A stretch of 64,000 nt of DNA. It comes from Odiellus spinosus (Eukaryota; Arthropoda; Arachnida; Opiliones; Phalangiidae). The stretch lies in assembly GCA_963920705.1 (NCBI GenBank), contig OY987232.1:1178001-1242000 (forward strand), read 5' to 3'. The notes beneath the pieces are model-generated. The model searched no databases. It worked only from the letters and a program-made list of their open reading frames with translations, and was not told the origin of the DNA. Positions 10,493 through 24,143 of this stretch are shown in pieces. The stretch's first letter is position 1, and every line of letters starts with the position of its first letter. A program made the translations under genes and the position numbers.

Positions 10493-12057
10493 ATTTGTGC
10501 GCGTTCGAAAAGTTACGTCACTTTCCAGTTTGTCCTTGAGAAATTTGTCCTTGGGAAATTTGTGAATCTATACATGGTAAATTTGTGAATCTATACTTGG
10601 GAAATTTGTGAATCTATACTTGTTAAATTTGTGAAACTACACTTGGGAAATTTGTGAATCTATACTTGGGAAAATTGTGAATCTATTCTTGGGAAATTTG
10701 TGAATCTATACTTGGGAAATTTGTGAATCTATACTTGGGAAATTTGTGAATCTAAACTTGGGAAATTGCTGGATCTATACTTGGGAAATTGCTGGATCTA
10801 TACTTGGGAAATTTGTCAATCTATACATAGTAAATTTGTAAATCTATACTTGGAAATATGTGAATCTATACTTGGGAAATTTGTGAATCTATACTTGGGA
10901 AATTTGTGAATCTATACTTGGGAAATTTGTGAATCTATACTTGTGAAATTTGTGAATCTATACTTGGGAAATATGTGAGTCTATACTTGGGAAATATGTG
11001 AGTCTATACTTGGGAAATTTTTGAATCTATACATGGTAAATTTGTGAATCTATACTTGGGAAATTTGTGAATCTATACTTGGGAAATTTGTGAATCTATA
11101 CTTGGGAAATTTGTGAATCTATACTTGGGAAATTTGTGAATCTATACTTGGGAAATCTGTGAATCTAAACTTGGGAAATTGGTGGATCTATACTTGGGAA
11201 ATTGGTGGATCTATACTTGGGAAATTGATGAATCTATACTTGGGAAATTGTTGGATCTATACTTGGGAAATTTGAGAATCTATACTTGGGAATATTGTGA
11301 ATCTATACTTAGGAAATTTGTGAATCTATACTTGGGAAATTTGTGAATCTAAACTTGGGAAATTGGTGGATCTATACTTGAGAAATTTGTGGATCTATAC
11401 TTGGGAAATTTGTGAATCTATACTTGGGAAATATGTGAATCTATACTTGGGAAATTTGTGAATCTATACATGGAAATTTGTGAATATATACTTGGGAAAT
11501 TTGTGAATCTATACTTGGGAAATTTGAGAATCTATACTTGGGAAATTTGTGAATCTATACTTGTGAAATTTGTGAAACTACACTTGGGAAATTTGTGAAT
11601 CTATACTTGGGAAAATTGTGAATCTATACTTGGGAAAATTGTGAATCTATACTTGGGAAATTTGTGAATCTATACTTGGGAAATTTGTGAATATATACTT
11701 GGGAAATTTGTGAATCTATACTTGGGAAATTTGAGAATCTATACTTGGGAAATTTGTGAATCTATACTTGTGAAATTTGTGAAACTACACTTGGGAAATT
11801 TGTGAATCTATACTTGGAAAAATTGTGAATCTATACTTGGGAAAATTGTGAATCTATACTTGGGAAATTTGTGAATCTATACTTGGGAAATTTGTGAATC
11901 TATACTTGGGAAATTTGTGAATCTATACTTGGGAAATTTGTGAATCTAAACTTGGGAAATTGCTGGATCTATACTTGGGAAATTGCTGGATCTATACTTG
12001 GGAAACTTGTGAATCTATACTTGGGAAATATGTGAATCTATACATGGTAAATTTGTG

Positions 12058-14262
12058 AATCTAATCTTGGGAAATTGATGGATCTATACTTGGGAAATTT
12101 GTGAATCTATACATAGTAAATTTGTAAATCTATACTTGGAAATATGTGAATCTATACTTGGGAAATTTGTGAATCTATACTTGGGAAATTTGTGAATCTA
12201 TACTTGGGAAATTTGAGAATCTATACTTGGGAAATTTGTGAATCTATACTTGTGAAATTTGTGAATCTATACTTGGGAAATATGTGTGTCTATACTTGGG
12301 AAATTTGTGAATCTATACATGGTAAATTTGTGAATCTATACTTGGGAAATTTGTGAATCTATACTTGGGAAATTTGTGAATCTATACTTGGGAAATCTGT
12401 GAATCTAAACTTGGGAAATTTGTGAATCTATACTTGGGAAATATGTGAATCTATACTTGGGAAATTTGTGAATCTATACATGGTAAATTTGTGAATCTAT
12501 ACTTGGGAAATTTGAGAATCTATACTTGGGAAATTTGTGAATCTATACTTGTGAAATTTGTGAAACTACACTTGGGAAATTTGTGAATCTATACTTGGGA
12601 AAATTGTGAATCTATACTTGGGAAATTTGTGAATCTATACTTGGGAAATTTGTGAATCTATACTTGGGAAATTTGTGAATCTAAACTTGGGAAATTGCTG
12701 GATCTATACTTGGGAAATTGCTGGATCTATACTTGGGAAATTTGTGAATCTATACTTGGGAAATATGTGAATCTATACATGGTAAATTTGTGAATCTAAT
12801 CTTGGGAAATTGATGGATCTATACTTGGGAAATTTGTGAATCTATACATAGTAAATTTGTAAATCTATACTTGGAAATATGTGAATCTATACTTGGGAAA
12901 TTTGTGAATCTATACTTGGGAAATTTGTGAATCTATACTTGGGAAATTTGAGAATCTATACTTGGGAAATTTGTGAATCTATACTTGTGAAATTTGTGAA
13001 TCTATACTTGGGAAATATGTGTGTCTATACTTGGGAAATTTGTGAATCTATACATGGTAAATTTGTGAATCTATACTTGGGAAATTTGTGAATCTATACT
13101 TGGGAAATTTGTGAATCTATACTTGGGAAATCTGTGAATCTAAACTTGGGAAATTTGTGAATCTATACTTGGGAAATATGTGAATCTATACTTGGGAAAT
13201 TTGTGAATCTATACATGGTAAATTTGTGAATCTATACTTGGGAAATTTGAGAATCTATACTTGGGAAATTTGTGAATCTATACTTGTGAAATTTGTGAAA
13301 CTACACTTGGGAAATTTGTGAATCTATACTTGGGAAAATTGTGAATCTATACTTGGGAAATTTGTGAATCTATACTTGGGAAATTTGTGAATCTATACTT
13401 GGGAAATTTGTGAATCTAAACTTGGGAAATTGCTGGATCTATACTTGGGAAATTGCTGGATCTATACTTGGGAAATTTGTGAATCTATACTTGGGAAATA
13501 TGTGAATCTATACATGGTAAATTTGTGAATCTAATCTTGGGAAATTGATGGATCTATACTTGGGAAATTTGTGAATCTATACATAGTAAATTTGTAAATC
13601 TATACTTGGAAATATGTGAATCTATACTTGGGAAATTTGTGAATCTATACTTGGGAAATTTGTGAATCTATACTTGGGAAATTTGAGAATCTATACTTGG
13701 GAAATTTGTGAATCTATACTTGTGAAATTTGTGAATCTATACTTGGGAAATATGTGTGTCTATACTTGGGAAATTTGTGAATCTATACATGGTAAATTTG
13801 TGAATCTATACTTGGGAAATTTGTGAATCTATACTTGGGAAATTTGTGAATCTATACTTGGGAAATCTGTGAATCTAAACTTGGGAAATTTGTGAATCTA
13901 TACTTGGGAAATATGTGAATCTATACTTGGGAAATTTGTGAATCTATACATGGTAAATTTGTGAATCTATACTTGGGAAATTTGAGAATCTATACTTGGG
14001 AAATTTGTGAATCTATACTTGTGAAATTTGTGAAACTACACTTGGGAAATTTGTGAATCTATACTTGGGAAAATTGTGAATCTATACTTGGGAAATTTGT
14101 GAATCTATACTTGGGAAATTTGTGAATCTATACTTGGGAAATTTGTGAATCTAAACTTGGGAAATTGCTGGATCTATACTTGGGAAATTGCTGGATCTAT
14201 ACTTGGGAAATTTGTGAATCTATACTTGGGAAATATGTGAATCTATACATGGTAAATTTGTG
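12058..14262. repeat. 735-bp higher-order repeat, three units
   Basis: Markers at 12058, 12793, 13528 and 14263 are each 735 bp apart, and the fourth is followed by TAGGAAA as in the first copy. AAATATGTGTGTC recurs at 12278 and then at 735-bp steps. The first copy (2441-3910) has only two units. The extra unit accounts for the offset between the duplicates jumping from 9617 to 10352. Confidence 0.85.
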
Positions 14263-17200
14263 AATCTAATCTTAGGAAATTTGTGAATCTATACTTGGGA
14301 AATTTGTGAATCTAAACTTGGGAAATTGGTGGATCTATACTTGAGAAATTTGTGGATCTATACTTGGGAAATTTGTGGATCTATACTTGGGAAATTTGTG
14401 AATCTATACTTGGGAAATATGTGAATCTATACTTGGGAAATTTGTGAATCTATACATGGTAAATTTGTGAATATATACTTGGGAAATTTGTGAATCTATA
14501 CTTGGGAAATTTGAGAATCTATACTTGGGAAATTTGTGAATCTATACTTGTGAAATTTGTGAAACTACACTTGGGAAATTTGTGAATCTATACTTGGGAA
14601 AATTGTGAATCTTTACTTGGGAAATTTGTGAATCTATACTTGGGAAATTTGAGAATCTATACTTGGGAAATTTGTGAATCTATACTTGGGAAATTTGTGA
14701 ATCTATACTTGGGAAATCTGTGAATCTAAACTTGGGAAATTTGTGAATCTATACTTGGGAAATATGTGAATCTATACTTGGGAAATTTGTGAATCTATAC
14801 ATGGTAAATTTGTGAATCTATACTTGGGAAATTTGAGAATCTATACTTGGGAAATTTGTGAATCTATACTTGTGAAATTTGTGAAACTACACTTGGGAAA
14901 TTTGTGAATCTATACTTGGGAAAATTGTGAATCTATACTTGGGAAATTTGTGAATCTATACTTGGGAAATTTGTGAATCTATACTTGGGAAATTTGTGAA
15001 TCTAAACTTGGGAAATTGCTGGATCTATACTTGGGAAATTGCTGGATCTATACTTGGGAAATTTGTGAATCTATACTTGGGAAATATGTGAATCTATACA
15101 TGGTAAATTTGTGAATCTAATCTTGGGAAATTGATGGATCTATACTTGTGAAATTGGTGGATCTATACTTGGGAAATTTGTGAATCTATACATAGTAAAT
15201 TTGTAAATCTATACTTGGAAATATGTGAATCTATACTTGGGAAATTTGTGAATCTATACTTGGGAAATTTGAGAATCTATACTTGAGAAATTTGTGAATC
15301 TATACTTGTGAAATTTGTGAATCTATACTTGGGAAATATGTGAGTCTATATTTGGGAAATTTGTGAATCTATACATGGTAAATTTGTGAATCTATACTTG
15401 GGAAATTTGTGAATCTATACTTGGGAAATTTGTGAATCTATACTTGGGAAATCTGTGAATCTAAACTTGGGAAATTTGTGAATCTATACTTGGGAAATAT
15501 GTGAATCTATACTTTGGAAATTTGTGAATCTATACATGGTAAAATTGTGAATCTATACTTGGGAAATTTGTGAATCTATACTTGGGAAATTTGAGAATCT
15601 ATACTTGGGAAATTTGTGAATCTATACTTGGGAAATTTGAGAATCTATACTTGGGAAATCTGTGAATCTAAACTTGGGAAATTTGTGAATCTATACTTGG
15701 GAAATATGTGAATCTATACTTGGGAAATTTGTGAATCTATACTTGGGAAATTTGTGAATCTATACTTGGGAAATTTGTGAATCTAAACTTGGGAAATTGC
15801 TGGATCTATAGTTGGGAAATTGCTGGATCTATACTTGGGAAATTTGTGAATCTATACTTGGGAAATATGTGAATCTATACATGGTAAATTTGTGAATCTA
15901 ATCTTAGGAAATTTGTGAATCTATACTTGGGAAATTTGTGAATCTAAACTTGGGAAATTGGTGGATCTATACTTGAGAAATTTGTGGATCTATACTTGGG
16001 AAATTTGTGGATCTATACTTGGGAAATTTGTGAATCTATACTTGGGAAATATGTGAATCTATACTTGGGAAATTTGTGAATCTATACATGGTAAATTTGT
16101 GAATATATACTTGGGAAATTTGTGAATCTATACTTGGGAAATTTGAGAATCTATACTTGGGAAATTTGTGAATCTATACTTGTGAAATTTGTGAAACTAC
16201 ACTTGGGAAATTTGTGAATCTATACTTGGGAAAATTGTGAATCTTTACTTGGGAAATTTGTGAATCTATACTTGGGAAATTTGAGAATCTATACTTGGGA
16301 AATTTGTGAATCTATACTTGGGAAATTTGTGAATCTATACTTGGGAAATCTGTGAATCTAAACTTGGGAAATTTGTGAATCTATACTTGGGAAATATGTG
16401 AATCTATACTTGGGAAATTTGTGAATCTATACATGGTAAATTTGTGAATCTATACTTGGGAAATTTGAGAATCTATACTTGGGAAATTTGTGAATCTATA
16501 CTTGTGAAATTTGTGAAACTACACTTGGGAAATTTGTGAATCTATACTTGGGAAAATTGTGAATCTATACTTGGGAAATTTGTGAATCTATACTTGGGAA
16601 ATTTGTGAATCTATACTTGGGAAATTTGTGAATCTAAACTTGGGAAATTGCTGGATCTATACTTGGGAAATTGCTGGATCTATACTTGGGAAATTTGTGA
16701 ATCTATACTTGGGAAATATGTGAATCTATACATGGTAAATTTGTGAATCTAATCTTGGGAAATTGATGGATCTATACTTGGGAAATTGGTGGATCTATAC
16801 TTGGGAAATTTGTGAATCTATACATAGTAAATTTGTAAATCTATACTTGGAAATATGTGAATCTATACTTGGGAAATTTGTGAATCTATACTTGGGAAAT
16901 TTGAGAATCTATACTTGGGAAATTTGTGAATCTATACTTGTGAAATTTGTGAATCTATACTTGGGAAATATGTGAGTCTATATTTGGGAAATTTGTGAAT
17001 CTATACATGGTAAATTTGTGAATCTATACTTGGGAAATTTGTGAATCTATACTTGGGAAATTTGTGAATCTATACTTGGGAAATCTGTGAATCTAAACTT
17101 GGGAAATTTGTGAATCTATACTTGGGAAATATGTGAATCTATACTTGGGAAATTTGTGAATCTATACATGGTAAATTTGTGAATCTATACTTGGGAAATT

Positions 17201-17549
17201 TGTGAATCTATACTTGGGAAATTTGAGAATCTATACTTGGGAAATTTGTGAATCTATACTTGGGAAATTTGAGAATCTATACTTGGGAAATTTGTGAATC
17301 TATACTTGTGAAATTTGTGAAACTACACTTGGGAAATTTGTGAATCTATACTTGGGAAAATTGTGAATCTATACTTGGGAAATTTGTGAATCTATTCTTG
17401 GGAAATTTGTGAATCTATACTTGGGAAATTTGTGAATCTAAACTTGGGAAATTGCTGGATCTATACTTGGGAAATTGCTGGATCTATACTTGGGAAATTT
17501 GTGAATCTATACTTGGGAAATATGTGAATCTATACATGGTAAATTTGTG
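14263..17549. repeat. 1632-bp higher-order repeat, two units (duplicate)
   Basis: Markers at 14263, 15114, 15895, 16746 and 17550 repeat the 851/781 alternation of 3911-7174 at offset 10352. The last interval is 804 bp instead of 781, one 23-bp monomer longer, because the TTTGAGAATC monomers near 17220-17280 are arranged differently. Confidence 0.8.
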
Positions 17550-19318
17550 AATCTAATCTTGGGAAATTGATGGATCTATACTTGGGAAATTGGTGGATCT
17601 ATACTTGGGAAATTGCTGGATCTATACTTGGGAAATTTGTGAATCTATACATAGTAAATTTGTAAATCTATACTTGGAAATATGTGAATCTATACTTGGG
17701 AAATTTGTGAATCTATACTTGGGAAATTTGTGAATCTATACTTGGGAAATTTGAGAATCTATACTTGGGAAATTTGTGAATCTATACTTGTGAAATTTGT
17801 GAATCTATACTTGGGAAATATGTGAGTCTATACTTGGGAAATTTGTGAATCTATACATGGTAAATTTGTGAATCTATACTTGGGAAATTAATGAATCTAT
17901 ACTTGGGAAATTTGTGAATTTATACTTGGGAAATCTGTGAATCTAAACTTGGGAAATTTGTGAATCTATACTTGGGAAATATGTGAATCTATACTTGGGA
18001 AATTTGTGAATCTATACATGGTAAATTTGTGAATCTATACTTGGGAAATTTGAGAATCTATACTTGGGAAATTTGTGAATCTATACTTGTGAAATTTGTG
18101 AAACTACACTTGGGAAATTTGTGAATCTATACTTGGGAAAATTGTGAATCTATACTTGGGAAAATTGTGAATCTATACTTGGGAAATTTGTGAATCTATA
18201 CTTGGGAAATTTGTGAATCTATACTTGGGAAATTTGTGAATCTAAACTTGGGAAATTTGAGAATCTATACTTGGGAAATTTGTGAATCTATACTTGTGAA
18301 ATTTGTGAAACTACACTTGGGAAATTTGTGAATCTATACTTGGGAAAATTGTGAATCTATACTTGGGAAATTTGTGAATCTATTCTTGGGAAATTTGTGA
18401 ATCTATACTTGGGAAATTTGTGAATCTAAACTTGGGAAATTGCTGGATCTATACTTGGGAAATTGCTGGATCTATACTTGGGAAATTTGTGAATCTATAC
18501 TTGGGAAATATGTGAATCTATACATGGTAAATTTGTGAATCTAATCTTGGGAAATTGATGGATCTATACTTGGGAAATTGGTGGATCTATACTTGGGAAA
18601 TTGCTGGATCTATACTTGGGAAATTTGTGAATCTATACATAGTAAATTTGTAAATCTATACTTGGAAATATGTGAATCTATACTTGGGAAATTTGTGAAT
18701 CTATACTTGGGAAATTTGTGAATCTATACTTGGGAAATTTGAGAATCTATACTTGGGAAATTTGTGAATCTATACTTGTGAAATTTGTGAATCTATACTT
18801 GGGAAATATGTGAGTCTATACTTGGGAAATTTGTGAATCTATACATGGTAAATTTGTGAATCTATACTTGGGAAATTTGTGAATCTATACTTGGGAAATT
18901 TGTGAATTTATACTTGGGAAATCTGTGAATCTATACTTGGGAAATATGTGAATCTATACTTGGGAAATTTGTGAATCTATACATGGTAAATTTGTGAATC
19001 TATACTTGGGAAATTTGAGAATCTATACTTGGGAAATTTGTGAATCTATACTTGTGAAATTTGTGAAACTACACTTGGGAAATTTGTGAATCTATACTTG
19101 GGAAAATTGTGAATCTATACTTGGGAAAATTGTGAATCTATACTTGGGAAATTTGTGAATCTATACTTGGGAAATTTGTGAATCTATACTTGGGAAATTT
19201 GTGAATCTAAACTTGGGAAATTGCTGGATCTATACTTGGGAAATTGCTGGATCTATACTTGGGAAATTTGTGAATCTATACTTGGGAAATATGTGAATCT
19301 ATACATGGTAAATTTGTG

Positions 19319-22189
19319 AATCTAATCTTGGGAAATTGATGGATCTATACTTGGGAAATTGGTGGATCTATACTTGGGAAATTGCTGGATCTATACTTGG
19401 GAAATTTGTGAATCTATACATAGTAAATTTGTAAATCTATACTTGGAAATATGTGAATCTATACTTGGGAAATTTGTGAATCTATACTTGGGAAATTTGT
19501 GAATCTATACTTGGGAAATTTGAGAATCTATACTTGGGAAATTTGTGAATCTATACTTGTGAAATTTGTGAATCTATACTTGGGAAATATGTGAGTCTAT
19601 ACTTGGGAAATTTGTGAATCTATACATGGTAAATTTGTGAATCTATACTTGGGAAATTTGTGAATCTATACTTGGGAAATTTGTGAATCTATACTTGGGA
19701 AATCTGTGAATCTAAACTTGGGAAATTTGTGAATCTATACTTGGGAAATATGTGAAACTATACTTGGGAAATTTGTGAATCTATACATGGTAAATTTGTG
19801 AATCTATACTTGGGAAATTTGAGAATCTATACTTGGGAAATTTGTGAATCTATACTTGGGAAATTTGAGAATCTATACTTGGGAAATTTGTGAATCTATA
19901 CTTGTGAAATTTGTGAAACTACACTTGGGAAATTTGTGAATCTATACTTGGGAAAATTGTGAATCTATACTTGGGAAATTTGTGAATCTATTCTTGGTAA
20001 ATTTGTGAATCTATACTTGGGAAATTTGTGAATCTAAACTTGGGAAATTGCTGGATCTATACTTGGGAAATTGCTGGATCTATACTTGGGAAATTTGTGA
20101 ATCTATACTTGGGAAATATGTGAATCTATACATGGTAAATTTGTGAATCTAATCTTGGGAAATTGATGGATCTATACTTGGGAAATTGGTGGATCTATAC
20201 TTGGGAAATTGCTGGATCTATACTTGGGAAATTTGTGAATCTATACATAGTAAATTTGTAAATCTATACTTGGAAATATGTGAATCTATACTTGGGAAAT
20301 TTGTGAATCTATACTTGGGAAATTTGTGAATCTATACTTGGGAAATTTGAGAATCTATACTTGGGAAATTTGTGAATCTATACTTGTGAAATTTGTGAAT
20401 CTATACTTGGGAAATATGTGAGTCTATACTTGGGAAATTTGTGAATCTATACATGGTAAATTTGTGAATCTATACTTGGGAAATTTGTGAATCTATACTT
20501 GGGAAATTTGTGAATCTATACTTGGGAAATCTGTGAATCTAAACTTGGGAAATTTGTGAATCTATACTTGGGAAATATGTGAATCTATACTTGGGAAATT
20601 TGTGAATCTATACATGGTAAATTTGTGAATCTATACTTGGGAAATTTGAGAATCTATACTTGGGAAATTTGTGAATCTATACTTGGGAAATTTGAGAATC
20701 TATACTTGGGAAATTTGTGAATCTATACTTGTGAAATTTGTGAAACTACACTTGGGAAATTTGTGAATCTATACTTGGGAAAATTGTGAATCTATACTTG
20801 GGAAATTTGTGAATCTATTCTTGGGAAATTTGTGAATCTATACTTGGGAAATTTGTGAATCTAAACTTGGGAAATTGCTGGATCTATACTTGGGAAATTG
20901 CTGGATCTATACTTGGGAAATTAGTGAATCTATACTTGGGAAATATGTGAATCTATACATGGTAAATTTGTGAATCTAATCTTGGGAAATTGATGGATCT
21001 ATACTTGGCAAATTGGTAAATCTATACTTGGGAAATTGCTGGATCTATACTTGGGAAATTTGTGAATCTATACATAGTAAATTTGTAAATCTATACTTGG
21101 AAATATGTGAATCTATACTTGGGAAATTTGTGAATCTATACTTGAGAAATTTGTGAATCTATACTTGGGAAATTTGAGAATCTATACTTGGGAAATTTGT
21201 GAATCTATACTTGTGAAATTTGTGAGTCTATACTTGGGAAATATGTGAGTCTATACTTGGGAAATTTGTGAATCTATACATGGTAAATTTGTGAATCTAT
21301 ACTTGGGAAATTTGTGAATCTATACTTGGGAAATTTGAGAATCTATACTTGGGAAATTTGTGAATCTATACTTGGGAAATTTGAGAATCTATACTTGGGA
21401 AATTTGTGAATCTATACTTGTGAAATTTGTGAAACTACACTTGGGAAATTTGTGAATCTATACTTGGGAAAATTGTGAATCTATACTTGGGAAATTTGTG
21501 AATCTATTCTTGGGAAATTTGTGAATCTATACTTGGGAAATTTGTGAATCTAAACTTGGGAAATTGCTGGATCTATACTTGGGAAATTGCTGGATCTATA
21601 CTTGGGAAATTAGTGAATCTATACTTGGGAAATATGTGAATCTATACATGGTAAATTTGTGAATCTATACATGGTAAATTTGTGAATCTATACATGGTAA
21701 ATTTGTGAATCTAATCTTGGGAAATTGATGGATCTATACTTGGGAAATTGGTGGATCTATACTTGGGAAATTGCTGGATCTATACTTGGGAAATTTGTGA
21801 ATCTATACATAGTAAATTTGTAAATCTATACTTGGAAATATGTGAATCTATACTTGGGAAATTTGTGAATCTATACTTGGGAAATTTGTGAATCTATACT
21901 TGGGAAATTTGAGAATTTATACTTGGGAAATTTGTGAATCTATACTTGGGAAATTTGTGAATCTATACTTGTGAAATTTGTGAACCTATACTTGGGAAAT
22001 ATGTGAGTCTATACTTGGGAAATTTGTGAATCTATACATGGTAAATTTGTGAATCTATACTTGGGAAATTTGTGAATCTATACTTGGGAAATTTGTGAAT
22101 CTATACTTGGGAAATCTGTGAATCTAAACTTGGGAAATTTGTGAATCTATACTTGGGAAATATGTGAATCTATACATGGTAAATTTGTG
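19319..22189. repeat. Satellite block with 827/827/735/482-bp marker spacing
   Basis: AATCTAATCTT markers lie at 19319, 20146, 20973, 21708 and 22190. 827 equals 36 monomers minus one base. Two near-repeats of 827 bp are followed by shorter units. Around 21650-21715 the CATGGTAAATTTG monomer is itself tripled, a local single-monomer amplification. Confidence 0.7.
19591..19625. other. Empty (PLE-free) counterpart of the PLE insertion site
   Basis: Aligning the duplicate arrays puts the satellite end at 9157 against 19601. Here GTGAGTCTATA is followed directly by CTTGGGAAATTTGTG and then AATCTATACATGG, which is exactly the sequence that resumes at 10550 after the element. It shows the likely pre-insertion state of the target. 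Confidence 0.65.
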
Positions 22190-23039
22190 AATCTAATCTT
22201 GGGAAATTGATGGATCTATACTTGGGAAATTGGTGGATCTATACTTGGGAAATTGGTGGATCTATACTTGGGAAATTGCTGGATCTATACTTGGGAAATT
22301 GCTGGATCTATACATAGTAAATTTGTAAATCTATACTTGGAAATATGTGAATCTATACTTGGGAAATTTGTGAATCTATACTTGGGAAATTTGTGAATCT
22401 ATACTTGGGAAATTTGAGAATCTATACTTGGGAAATTTGTGAATCTATACTTGTGAAATTTGTGAATCTATTCTTGGGAAATATGTGAGTCTATACTTGG
22501 GAAATTTGTGAATCTATACATGGTAAATTTGTGAATCTATACTTGGGAAATTTGTGAATCTATACTTGGGAAATTTGTGAATCTATACTTGGGAAATCTG
22601 TGAATCTAAACTTGGGAAATTGGTGGATCTATACTTGGGAAATTGGTGGATCTATACTTGGGAAATTGGTGGATCTATACTTGGGAAATTTGTGAATCTA
22701 TACTTGGGAAATATGTGAATCTATACTTGGGAAATTTGTGAATCTATACATGGTAAATTTGTGAATATATACTTGGTAAATTTGTGAATCTATACTTGGA
22801 AAATTTGAGAATCTATACTTGGGAAATTTGTGAATCTATACTTGTGAAATTTGTGAAACTACACTTGGGAAATTTGTGAATCTATACTTGGGAAAATTGT
22901 GAATCTATACTTGGGAAATTTGTGAATCTATACTGGGGAAATTTGTGAATATATACTTGGGAAATTTGTGAATCTAAACTTGGGAAATATGTGAATCTAT
23001 ACATGGTAAATTTGTGAATCTATACATGGTAAATTTGTG

Positions 23040-24143
23040 AATCTAATCTTGGGAAATTGATGGATCTATACTTGGGAAATTGGTGGATCTATACTTGGGA
23101 AATTGCTGGATCTATACTTGGGAAATTTGTGAATCTATACATGGTAAATTTGTGAATCTATACTTGGGAAATTTGTGAATCTATACTTGGGAAATTTGTT
23201 AATCTATACTTGGGAAATCTGTGAATCTAAACTTGGGAAATTTGTGAATCTATACTTGGGAAATATGTGAATCTATACTTGGGAAATTTGTGAATCTATA
23301 CATGGTAAATTTGTGAATCTATACTTGGGAAATTTGAGAATCTATACTTGGGAAATTTGTGAATCTATACTTGTGAAATTTGTGAAACTACACTTGGGAA
23401 ATTTGTGAATCTATACTTGGGAAAATTGTGAATCTATACTTGGGAAATTTGTGAATCTATACTTGGGAAATTTGTGAATATATACTTGGGAAATTTGTGA
23501 ATCTAAACTTGGGAAATATGTGAATCTATACATGGTAAATTTGTGAATCTATACATGGTAAATTTGTGAATCTAATCTTGGGAAATTGATGGATCTATAC
23601 TTGGGAAATTGGTGGATCTATACTTGGGAAATTGCTGGATCTATACTTGGGAAATTTGTGAATCTATACATGGTAAATTTGTGAATCTATACTTGGGAAA
23701 TTTGTGAATCTATACTTGGGAAATTTGTTAATCTATACTTGGGAAATCTGTGAATCTAAACTTGGGAAATTTGTGAATCTATACTTGGGAAATATGTGAA
23801 TCTATACTTGGGAAATTTGTGAATCTATACATGGTAAATTTGTGAATCTATACTTGGGAAATTTGAGAATCTATACTTGGGAAATTTGTGAATCTATACT
23901 TGTGAAATTTGTGAAACTACACTTGGGAAATTTGTGAATCTATACTTGGGAAAATTGTGAATCTATACTTGGGAAATTTGTGAATCTATACTTGGGAAAT
24001 TTGTGAATCTATACTTGGGAAATTTGTGAATCTAAACTTGGGAAATTGCTGGATCTATACTTGGGAAATTGCTGGATCTATACTTGGGAAATTTGTGAAT
24101 CTATACTTGGGAAATATGTGAATCTATACATGGTAAATTTGTG
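23040..24143. repeat. 529-bp tandem repeat in satellite
   Basis: Markers at 23040 and 23569 are 529 bp apart (23 monomers of 23 bp), and the rare variant TTTGTTAATC follows each. The next interval is 575 bp. In this block the CATAGTAAATTTGTAAATC plus 22-mer segment is absent, which explains why the period is an exact multiple of 23. Confidence 0.7.

Larger units (their letters stand above)
9158..10549 (-). mobile_element. 5'-truncated Penelope-like retroelement, copy 2 (about 1.39 kb)
   Basis: The whole fragment lies in satellite and is read on the minus strand. In element order it has an RT remainder, an RT thumb, a GIY-YIG endonuclease, a stop at 9347-9349 and about 190 bp of 3' non-coding sequence ending in short AATTT repeats. 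The satellite stops at GTGAGTCTATA (9157) and resumes at CTTGGGAAATTTGTG (10550). The same order without the element occurs at 19591-19625, so the insertion is clean and I see no target-site duplication. Loss of the 5' part fits incomplete target-primed reverse transcription, which is known for PLEs; that step is inferred. About 16 bases at the right end resemble satellite, so the junction could lie as far left as 10533. Confidence 0.92.

Noticed and set aside
9158..10549. Group II intron or bacterial retron RT
   Set aside because: The RT is followed by a GIY-YIG endonuclease and has the PLE thumb motif; there is no maturase domain or intron RNA structure, and the flanks are satellite.
1..10549. 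Two independent PLE insertions
   Set aside because: Both copies share the same truncation point and the same flanking satellite variants at constant offset, so one insertion followed by duplication is simpler.
16763..16975. 70-residue plus-strand ORF
   Set aside because: Duplicate of the previous case, entirely within satellite monomers, with no start context or protein similarity.
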